From Bacillota bacterium (GTDB lineage Bacteria > Bacillota > Sulfobacillia > Sulfobacillales > Sulfobacillaceae), in NCBI GenBank assembly GCA_021820675.1, contig JAKADI010000178.1, positions 1-5,243 on the forward strand: a stretch of DNA of 5,243 nt. The letters run 5' to 3'. How positions within the stretch are numbered: the stretch's first letter is position 1; every line of letters starts with the position of its first letter. The position numbers and the translations under genes are program-made. Of the stretch, positions 1 to 5,243 are shown in pieces. The notes beneath the pieces are model-generated. The model saw only the letters and a program-made list of their open reading frames with translations. It ran no database searches and was not told where the DNA came from.

Positions 1-927
1 CACCTTACCACTCGGCGTGTCTGTAAGTTCTGGCTCACGGACCTGACATTCAGGAGTTACTAATCCACACCTCGGCGCGAACGCACAATGTTGAAGACGA
101 TGATGTAAGTCCGGCGGTGTCCCCGGCACTCCACCAAACTGCAGTCCATTGCCTCCGATTCTCGGCAGTGCCTGCATAAGTGCACGCGTATACGGGTGCC
201 ATGCCTGTTCCAGAAGACTGTCCGTGGTGTTTTCTTCAACAATCTGACCAGCATACATCACCAGTACACGGTCACATAATTCCAGAACCAAGCCCAAATC
301 ATGACTAATTAACAGGACAGAAAACTGCTCGTGTTGGCGCAACTCCGTCAAGTTATCCATTATTTGCCGTTGCACAACCATATCGAGTGCGGTGGTAGGT
401 TCGTCTAAAATCACCAATTTCGGATGCAAGAGAAACGCCATGGCAATCACTACGCGTTGCTTCATGCCACCTGATAACTCATGGGGATAGCGTTTTAGCG
501 TGTTGCGCGCGATATGCGCCATGTCGAGAACATCCATGGAGCGTTGGAGGATCTGTGCACGCGATAACGAGGTATGCTGCATCATAACATCACGAAACTG
601 AGCCTCTATCGTCATTACGGGATTGAGTGCGTTCATGCCGCTCTGTAGAACAATCGCGACATCACGCCACCGGTGTCGGCGCAACTCTTCGTCGGGCATT
701 GTCATCCAGTCTTCGCCGTTAATCACGATGCTTCCACCGCGAATATACGCTGGGGGACGCTCGAGACGTGCTATCGCAAAGCCTAGGGTAGATTTTCCAC
801 ACCCAGATTCACCCACCAGACCGACAAACTCTTGATGCTGAACTTCTAGCGACACATTGCGCACAGCAAAAACCGGTGCCTTTGTCCCGTAATTGACCTC
901 AAGATGGTCAACTGATAACACCGTCAT
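1..927 (-). CDS. Opp/Dpp-family ABC transporter ATP-binding protein (DppD/OppD type), partial at left edge
   Basis: This is a cytoplasmic ATPase subunit that powers an Opp/Dpp-class importer. Translating the minus strand from the ATG at 927 gives 309 codons with no stop before the window edge. Visible parts are Walker A GESGCGKS at residues 39-46, Q-loop Gln95 followed by MNALNPV, signature LSGGMKQR at 151-158, Walker B LVILDEP at 171-177, D-loop TALD at 179-182 and H-loop His209 in LLISHD. A HPYTRAL segment at about 244-250 opens the C-terminal oligopeptide-transporter extension, which carries Cys281, Cys287 and Cys294 (C-x5-C-x6-C). Family members run about 320-340 residues, so only a short tail is missing. 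The start is supported by an ATGA overlap with the upstream permease stop and by AGGGGGTG at 935-942, seven bases upstream of the ATG. All catalytic motifs are intact. The DppF/OppF-type partner ATPase is expected beyond the left edge but is not seen. Confidence 0.95.
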   Translation of the reverse strand, partial: MTVLSVDHLEVNYGTKAPVFAVRNVSLEVQHQEFVGLVGESGCGKSTLGFAIARLERPPAYIRGGSIVINGEDWMTMPDEELRRHRWRDVAIVLQSGMNALNPVMTIEAQFRDVMMQHTSLSRAQILQRSMDVLDMAHIARNTLKRYPHELSGGMKQRVVIAMAFLLHPKLVILDEPTTALDMVVQRQIMDNLTELRQHEQFSVLLISHDLGLVLELCDRVLVMYAGQIVEENTTDSLLEQAWHPYTRALMQALPRIGGNGLQFGGVPGTPPDLHHRLQHCAFAPRCGLVTPECQVREPELTDTPSGKV

Positions 928-1841
928 TCTTCCGCACCCCCTAAGCGAGGATTAGCAATTCTGTCAAACCCAAAATTAATAAGAACCATCGACATACCGA
1001 AGAGAGCAATACAGAGACCAGGCGCTAGAATCCAAGCCCACTGCCCGCTGAGCAAAGCGGAAGCATTTTGCGCCCAATACAGCATCGTTCCCCATGACGC
1101 CTGGTTGGGATTACCTAGTCCTAGAAACTCTAACCCCACTGAGGTCAACAAACCATATTGAGAAGCGCCTAAAAATCCCGCCATCACCAATGACAACATA
1201 TTTGGCAAAATCTCCCTCATCAAGATACGCATTGTCGAATCCCCAGCCAGCTTAGCCGCGAGAACATAATCTCGTGTCCGTAACGATTTCACCTGGGCTC
1301 GTAACACGCGTGCTCCCCATGGCCATCCTGTCAGTCCGACAATGATAATGATTAGAGTACTTCCGCGCCCCGGCGCATACGAAGCCAATACGATCAGCAG
1401 CGGCAATGCAGGAAGGACCAGAAAGACGTTAGTTAGAAAGGATAACCCATCATCACCGGCGCCCTGCGAGTACCCTGAGAGAAATCCTATGAATACCGCG
1501 ATGAGAGTCGCGATCAGCCCTGTGGCTAATGCGGTAATTACGGAAATCCCCGTGCCTACTAAGAGTTGGCTTAAAACATCCTGACCCTCCTGTGTAGTTC
1601 CGAGCAGATGTTGTAAAGAAGGTCCCATCATGGTGGGGAATGACGTATTAGACGCTGAGTACGGAGCAATAAGTTGACCAAAGATAGAAATCAGAATAAA
1701 TGTCGAAAACACGATGAGCCCGACACGTGATTTGCGGTTTGACCACAGGATGTTAAAGTACGTTCGCCACGTTGACGAGTGTCCCTTTGACAAATCCGAA
1801 ACTTCTGAAGTGCCTTCTGGCTCCGTCATCAAATTCTGCAT
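924..1841 (-). CDS. Opp/Dpp-family ABC transporter permease (DppC/OppC type)
   Basis: This is an inner-membrane channel subunit of 305 residues, the usual size for the family. A polar cytoplasmic N-terminus (1-38) leads into a first membrane segment at about 41-60. Next comes the GTTQEGQDVLSQLL segment (81-94), the counterpart of the GTDxxGRDVLSRLL block typical of DppC/OppC. Further membrane segments lie at roughly 98-122, 134-156, 161-178, 215-237 and 268-290. The EAA loop that docks on the ATPase spans about 192-214 (YVLAAKLAG to EILPN, invariant Gly200, Leu-Pro at 212-213). The conserved FLGLGNPNQASWGTML stretch follows at 239-254, and the tail NPRLG matches the family's DPRLR ending. The start follows the DppB-type gene by two bases, with GAGAGGGA at 1848-1855 six bases upstream as ribosome binding site. 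Met5 is a possible alternative start but has no better site. The last codons overlap the ATPase start, implying coupled translation. Confidence 0.95.
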   Translation of the reverse strand: MQNLMTEPEGTSEVSDLSKGHSSTWRTYFNILWSNRKSRVGLIVFSTFILISIFGQLIAPYSASNTSFPTMMGPSLQHLLGTTQEGQDVLSQLLVGTGISVITALATGLIATLIAVFIGFLSGYSQGAGDDGLSFLTNVFLVLPALPLLIVLASYAPGRGSTLIIIIVGLTGWPWGARVLRAQVKSLRTRDYVLAAKLAGDSTMRILMREILPNMLSLVMAGFLGASQYGLLTSVGLEFLGLGNPNQASWGTMLYWAQNASALLSGQWAWILAPGLCIALFGMSMVLINFGFDRIANPRLGGAEE

Positions 1842-1843
1842 TT

Positions 1844-2842
1844 TTAGTCCCTCTCTTCTCCATACCGAACGCGTGGATCAATTAATACATACAGTAAATC
1901 AACAATAAAATTGGCTACGACCACACATGTAACAATTACCAAAAAAATTCCTTGCATCAAGGGATAATCTTCGTTAATAACCGCGTTATAGAGTAAGTTG
2001 CCCATCCCGGGATACCCAAAAACGACCTCCGTTAACAACGATCCTGCCACCACAAAACCCAGCGCCATGCCAAAACCCGTAATGTTGGGAAGAATCGCAT
2101 TGTGAGCCGCATACATAGTGGCAATCCACCGGCTTTTCAAGCCTTTTGCTTGAGCCAAGAGGACATAATCCTCTCCCAAGGTATTAATCATGTTGTTACG
2201 CATCCCAATTAACCAACCGCCCACAGAACTGACAACAATAGTAAGAGCGGGCAAAACACCATGACGAATAACGTCCGTGATAAATCCTAAGGAGAATACC
2301 GGCGTTGCTCCCGGCGTATAACCCCCTGACAACGGAAACCAATGCAAAATAAATCCCATGATGTAGACTGCCACTAACGCAAACCAGAAATAGGGAAAAG
2401 TATTGAGGAAAGCCGCAATAGTCGTTAAAAGTCCGTCCGTCGTCGTATTTCGACCCCAGGCCGCTATCACTCCCAGTGCCGTCCCCAAGGCAAAGCTGAT
2501 AATCGTCGCAATACCAACAAGTCCCAATGTCCATGGTAAAGCACGCTCGATTAATTGTGCTACGGTATAGGGGAAGTAGGAAAATGACATCCCGAAGTTC
2601 AAGTGAACCACTTCCCCTAAATAGTTCCAGTACTGAGTCAACAAACTGGCATGGGATATGCCGAGCATAATATCAATACTATGAAGAGCGGCTGGATTCA
2701 AGGGATGTCCTTCGCCCGTGAACTTTGCAATCATGGCTTGACCAGGATTACCCGGCATAAGACGGGGAATAAGGAAATTTAGCGTAACAGCCACCCATAA
2801 AGTTGCGATTAAGAGAAGCGTTCGCTTAAGAAAAAACCGCAT
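1844..2842 (-). CDS. Opp/Dpp-family ABC transporter permease (DppB/OppB type)
   Basis: This is an inner-membrane channel subunit that pairs with the DppC-type permease downstream. It begins with MRFFLKR, then a first membrane segment at about 7-27 and the family motif IPRLMPGNP at 25-33. A long periplasmic loop follows, including LNFGMSFSYFPYTV (81-94), then membrane segments at about 103-127, 138-167, 195-213, 252-275 and 298-321. The EAA loop is at 226-252 (YVLLAQAKGL, invariant Gly234, ending ILP), followed by EVVFGYPGMGNLL and the C-terminal LIDPRVRYG. The frame stays open upstream to 2953, but the start at 2842 is chosen because GAGGGAGGG lies six bases before it, the protein then has the normal 332 residues, and the extra 37 residues resemble nothing in the family. 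The SVGGW-LIGMRNNMI and SFSYFPYTV segments recall permeases paired with oligosaccharide-type binding proteins, an impression from memory. Confidence 0.95.
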   Translation of the reverse strand: MRFFLKRTLLLIATLWVAVTLNFLIPRLMPGNPGQAMIAKFTGEGHPLNPAALHSIDIMLGISHASLLTQYWNYLGEVVHLNFGMSFSYFPYTVAQLIERALPWTLGLVGIATIISFALGTALGVIAAWGRNTTTDGLLTTIAAFLNTFPYFWFALVAVYIMGFILHWFPLSGGYTPGATPVFSLGFITDVIRHGVLPALTIVVSSVGGWLIGMRNNMINTLGEDYVLLAQAKGLKSRWIATMYAAHNAILPNITGFGMALGFVVAGSLLTEVVFGYPGMGNLLYNAVINEDYPLMQGIFLVIVTCVVVANFIVDLLYVLIDPRVRYGEERD

Positions 2843-3084
2843 AAGAAGCCCTCCCTCATTGCTGCTGACGAATCGGAGTACACTGCCTGTCAATGAGAAA
2901 AATGTCGGGGAGACACAGTAGAATCTCTTGGCCATGACAGGAAGATAGCTCATGCCCCTGGCAGTCCAGTTAGTATTTCTCTCATTGAGTATTCTTTTTA
3001 GTCAAGAGTGCAACATTCGAACACATCGCGAATCAACAATTTAAAATTAGAGAATACTGGCATACAAGTGGATAATCGGCAACG
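2843..3084 (-). other. Intergenic spacer between the Nif3-like gene and the permease operon
   Basis: These 242 bases hold no gene that I can support. The part nearest the Nif3-like gene is clearly AT-richer than the coding sequence (23 G or C in the 60 bases 3001-3060). It carries AGTATT at 2972-2977 and 2988-2993, and the inverse AATACT at 3053-3058. AGAGAATACTGG (3049-3060) also forms a gapped inverted match with the segment from CCAG at 2966 to CTCT at 2982. A TTGACT (minus strand, 3005-3000) and an exact TTGACA (2893-2888) look like -35 boxes, but neither has a good -10 box at 16-18 bases. A promoter or operator for the permease operon is plausible here, but it cannot be fixed from sequence alone. 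Confidence 0.4.
2849..2857 (-). promoter_or_regulatory. Ribosome binding site deciding the DppB-type permease start
   Basis: The minus strand reads GAGGGAGGG, then CTTCTT and the ATG at 2842. This is a near-perfect Shine-Dalgarno sequence at six-base spacing. It fixes the start at 2842 rather than at the longer open frame beginning at 2953. Confidence 0.85.
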
Positions 3085-3897
3085 TTAAAAAAGAACAAAT
3101 GGTGATGAATCATCTAAATACTCGGTATTTAGATGGCTAAATACTCTTTGTAGGTGCTGAGCCAATAGCTTCATGCCTGCAGCTTCGCTCGCTAAATGTC
3201 CCACGACAACGAGTCCCAAATACGAGCCTTGCAATACCGCATCCCGAACATACTCTGGAGCCTCCCACTCCGGTCCTTCCCCCACAATGACCACATCAAG
3301 CTTCGCCTGCCTAAAAAATGGAATCACGAGGGCACCTGTTCCTGAGTAGCCTGGCAACAGCCCGATGCGGCGGCAAGACATGTTTAAATCTCCCACGACG
3401 CGAACAAAAGGCACCCGCAAGCGTTGTTTGACATACCCCGCTAAAGTCTTGAGCGACATTTCAGGTATCTCCAGAAGATGGGTTTGAAAGGGTAAGGTCG
3501 TCGCAATCGTAGAATTCGTTACGTATGAATCCCAGTCCAACTCGTGAACCACGGCCTGCGCGATCCAGTCGGGGTCTCTTCTGTGCAGCGTATCGTGCAA
3601 CCGAAAAAGAGCCATGTGAGCATCGGCCAAAATTTGCATCTTATTAAGATAAACGGGATCGTCCACAGCATGCGCATCTGGCCGATGGTTATAGAAGGGC
3701 GATTCATGCGCAATGACTAGGTTGATATGACGTTGACACGCTCGCTGGAGAACAGCCACCGTCGGCATAAAAGTCGTGGCAATACCCGTTACCTCATTTT
3801 CGTCGTTTCCAGAGATTAGGGCATCCACCGTGTTTTCCGGTCGACTGCCCAAACTCTGGAGGTGGTGAATCACTTCAAGAATTTTCACGACAATCAT
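3085..3897 (-). CDS. Nif3-like (DUF34/NIF3 family) dinuclear metal-site protein
   Basis: This is a soluble protein of 270 residues if started at the ATG at 3897. Residues 21-50 (TVDALISG through EVTGIATTFM) match the Nif3 N-terminal domain. The first metal motif is AHESPFYNH (63-71), in the place of the classic HHP. LFRLHDTLHRRDPDW (97-111) supplies a His-Asp pair. The C-terminal half has VVGDLNMSCRRIGLLPG, VGEGPEWEAPEYVRDA (205-220) and VGHLASEAAGM (232-242), with likely ligands His234 and Glu238, and it ends in a DDSSPF tail. The motif set fits a Nif3 branch with HEPxFYxH and GEAPEW signatures. The family's biochemical role is unsettled, and I assign no reaction. The start is uncertain: the frame extends to a GTG at 3924 without a binding site, the ATG at 3897 fits the family N-terminus, and AGGGGG just before it would suit a GTG at 3888. 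The gene lies between the binding-protein and permease genes of one transporter, on the same strand. Confidence 0.9.
   Translation of the reverse strand: MIVVKILEVIHHLQSLGSRPENTVDALISGNDENEVTGIATTFMPTVAVLQRACQRHINLVIAHESPFYNHRPDAHAVDDPVYLNKMQILADAHMALFRLHDTLHRRDPDWIAQAVVHELDWDSYVTNSTIATTLPFQTHLLEIPEMSLKTLAGYVKQRLRVPFVRVVGDLNMSCRRIGLLPGYSGTGALVIPFFRQAKLDVVIVGEGPEWEAPEYVRDAVLQGSYLGLVVVGHLASEAAGMKLLAQHLQRVFSHLNTEYLDDSSPFVLF
3111..3135 (-). repeat. Perfect 11-bp inverted repeat at the 3' end of the Nif3-like gene
   Basis: CATCTAAATAC (3111-3121) and GTATTTAGATG (3125-3135) are exact reverse complements separated by three bases. In the mRNA they would form a tight, AT-rich hairpin about 25 bases before the stop codon, within the codons for HLNTEYLD. 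A run of Ts (CTTTTTT) follows only some 17 bases after the stem, overlapping the stop codon, so this is not a standard intrinsic terminator. Possible roles are transcript stabilisation, processing or pausing; none is shown. Confidence 0.65.
3125..3144 (-). repeat. Alternative 8-bp inverted repeat sharing an arm with the 3111-3135 hairpin
   Basis: GTATTTAG (3125-3132) and CTAAATAC (3137-3144) are exact reverse complements with a four-base loop. The arm at 3125-3132 is also used by the 11-bp hairpin, so the two stems cannot form together. CTAAATACTC occurs as a direct repeat at 3114-3123 and 3137-3146. The element is therefore three arms in alternating orientation. Confidence 0.6.
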
Positions 3898-3924
3898 GCC
3901 CCCTAACCCACCACGGCGCAACAC

Positions 3925-4026
3925 TGTACCAACTATTTGACAGAACGTTATCGGCTCGGCTTACTTAGACCCGGTAAAGAGGAGTCAAAAACCCTTCTCT
4001 GTCCACCCACCGTTTCCGAAAATTAC
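3925..4026 (-). other. Gap between the binding-protein gene and the Nif3-like gene
   Basis: These bases lie between the stop of the substrate-binding protein and the longest possible Nif3-like frame. On the minus strand there is a weak, mismatched stem (AGAGAAGG facing CCTCTTT) around a TTTTT run, and a TTGACT without a well-spaced -10 box. I see no convincing terminator or promoter. Read-through from the binding-protein gene into the Nif3-like gene is therefore possible. Confidence 0.35.
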
Positions 4027-5243
4027 TTACTTCACAGGGCGCAAATGCGTCACAACGAGGAGATTATCCGGATAAGCGTATACTTGTCCTGGAGCGTACG
4101 GATTTTTCGCAGTTGGCCACCCTGTATAGTGTGTTGTCGTATTCTGGAACCAAAATACACCATAGTCATAGGGTATCACGGGCACTTGAGTTAATACGAT
4201 TTTCTGTAGCTGATACATGATTTTCTTCTGTAGCTGCGGATTAGTCGTTCTTGCAAATTCGCTGAGCAATTTGTTGGTAGTCGGATTATTCCAACGCTCA
4301 TAATTGCTGGGTGCCACGTGACCAATCGGCGCAGTTTGCGCACCGTCTAATTCTTCGTAGTAAACAAAGTATGGTTCCGGAACCCCAATCGCTGCTTGCA
4401 GCGCCATCTCGTAACTACCCGTTTGTACATTATCGGTGACCGTGGTTGGCGATGGGGTAATCTCGTCAACAGTTATTCCCAGTTTTTTGAATGAGTCCAC
4501 CATAATTTTGCCGTCCTGAATAATGTCCGTCCATCCTGCTGGAACTTCCAGGGTCAGCGTAATGGGCTGCCCATTCGGTGCCAACAGCTGTCCATGACTG
4601 TTTCTTTTCAGCCCCATTTTGGCCAATTCCTTCGCAGCTTTTGCCGGATCATAATGGTAGTCATATCGCTTAAAAAGTTGGGGATTGAGCCAGTTATTCA
4701 TGGTGGGCGGCAACAGCGACTGGTGGTCCGGTGTCATCATATTGTATTCTGCTTTTGAGACAATCTCCTTACGATTAATGTCGTAGGCCAGAGCCTTGCG
4801 GAAGTCAAGTTGATTAAATGGCCACTTCGTCAAATTCATAAATAAGGTCCAAGGGCTAGATGGTGGCTGGAACGAATGGTTTGTGGCTGGATTCTTATCG
4901 ATGAATAGCTTCTGCATATTCGGAATGAAGGATTGAGCCCAGTCAACCTGGTCGCTCACTAACCATTCGTCGACTGAAGTATTTCCCGTCACCCCTCGGA
5001 ATTCCATTTCGGGGACTTTGATTTTATCTTTTTGCCAATAGTATGGATTGTCCTTAAGGTCATATTGCTCTCCCGTAAAGGATGACACCATAAAAGGACC
5101 CGTGCCAACGGGGTGAGGATCGGTGAATGTTACGGGATTTGGCACACGGCTAAACTGGTACTCGCTCACAATAGGAGTCGTCGCGATATAATACCACTCC
5201 GGAATGTTGACATGAGAAAATCTGAAAGTCACAACATTTCCTG
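4027..5243 (-). CDS. Opp/Dpp-family ABC transporter substrate-binding protein (SBP_bac_5), partial at right edge
   Basis: This is the extracytoplasmic, probably lipid-anchored, receptor of the importer. The minus frame is open from the window edge (first full codon at 5241) to the TAA at 4029-4027, about 404 codons. Family members have about 500-600 residues, so the signal peptide and first part of domain I are missing. A GTG at 5232 could be mistaken for the start, but codons before it stay in frame and the sequence begins mid-domain. Counting from the first visible codon, the family hallmark PVGTGPF is at about 44-50. FRKALAYDINRKEIV (about 137-151) matches the conserved vRqAiayAiDRe block, YDPAKAAKELAKMGL (about 187-201) is the usual linker helix, and VPVIPYDYGVFWF is near the end. 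GWPTAKNPYA close to the C-terminus resembles the Thermotoga-type oligosaccharide-binding branch, so a sugar substrate is as plausible as a peptide. Confidence 0.93.
   Translation of the reverse strand, partial: GNVVTFRFSHVNIPEWYYIATTPIVSEYQFSRVPNPVTFTDPHPVGTGPFMVSSFTGEQYDLKDNPYYWQKDKIKVPEMEFRGVTGNTSVDEWLVSDQVDWAQSFIPNMQKLFIDKNPATNHSFQPPSSPWTLFMNLTKWPFNQLDFRKALAYDINRKEIVSKAEYNMMTPDHQSLLPPTMNNWLNPQLFKRYDYHYDPAKAAKELAKMGLKRNSHGQLLAPNGQPITLTLEVPAGWTDIIQDGKIMVDSFKKLGITVDEITPSPTTVTDNVQTGSYEMALQAAIGVPEPYFVYYEELDGAQTAPIGHVAPSNYERWNNPTTNKLLSEFARTTNPQLQKKIMYQLQKIVLTQVPVIPYDYGVFWFQNTTTHYTGWPTAKNPYAPGQVYAYPDNLLVVTHLRPVK

Noticed and set aside
60..254. Minus-strand open frame of 64 codons in a second frame
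   Set aside because: It sits inside the ATPase gene, whose frame carries all the expected motifs, so it is a frame shadow.
2196..2534. Minus-strand open frame of 112 codons
   Set aside because: It overlaps the DppB-type permease in another frame and has no recognisable domain.
2860..2893. Promoter with exact TTGACA at 2893-2888 on the minus strand
   Set aside because: At 15-18 base spacing the candidate -10 hexamers (such as TTCGTC and TCGTCA) are poor matches to TATAAT.
2843..2953. N-terminal extension of the DppB-type permease (37 extra in-frame residues)
   Set aside because: A strong ribosome binding site lies six bases before the ATG at 2842, the family N-terminus begins there, and the extension resembles no part of the family.
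3085..3135. Intrinsic terminator at the end of the Nif3-like gene
   Set aside because: The stem is AT-rich, and the T-run starts about 17 bases after it and overlaps the stop codon. This does not fit the usual stem followed directly by Ts.
3937..4194. Plus-strand open frame of 85 codons
   Set aside because: It mostly lies antisense to the well-supported binding-protein 3' end, and its translation shows no family features.
5230..5232. GTG as the start codon of the substrate-binding protein
   Set aside because: The frame remains open to the window edge, and the protein at that point is already mid-domain. The true start lies outside the window.

Overview
The window is one face of a bacterial chromosome in which every supported gene is read from the minus strand, right to left. 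It holds most of an ABC importer of the Opp/Dpp (peptide/nickel/oligosaccharide) class. In transcription order there is the C-terminal part of an extracytoplasmic substrate-binding protein (runs off the right edge), a Nif3/DUF34-family metal-site protein, the two permeases, and the first ATPase (runs off the left edge just short of its end). Base composition in the genes is about half G+C, and the permease and ATPase starts carry strong Shine-Dalgarno sequences. This suggests a Gram-positive-type bacterium. A Sulfobacillus- or Alicyclobacillus-like Firmicute is a guess, not something the sequence proves.

Layout: 5243-4027 is the substrate-binding protein without its N-terminus. 4026-3898 is a short gap with no clear terminator. 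3897-3085 is the Nif3-like gene, whose 3' end contains nested perfect inverted repeats. 3084-2843 is a 242-base, visibly AT-richer spacer with repeated AGTATT/AATACT motifs and no gene. 2842-1844 is the DppB/OppB-type permease. 1841-924 is the DppC/OppC-type permease, two bases downstream. 927-1 is the DppD/OppD-type ATPase, overlapping the previous stop as ATGA. The last three genes are tightly coupled in translation and are surely one operon. Whether the binding protein and Nif3-like gene share that transcript is open.

How they work together: the binding protein captures substrate outside the membrane, the two permeases form the heterodimeric channel, and the ATPase (with a partner of the DppF/OppF type probably encoded beyond the left edge) powers uptake. 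Several local motifs, especially the GWPTxxNPYA segment near the end of the binding protein, recall the Thermotoga-type oligosaccharide-binding branch. The substrate may therefore be an oligosaccharide rather than a peptide; this is inference.

The window is mostly conventional. The points that deserve a second look are the Nif3-like gene sitting inside the transporter cluster, its variant metal-site motifs, and the mutually exclusive hairpins at its 3' end. I saw no tRNA, rRNA, CRISPR array or insertion sequence.
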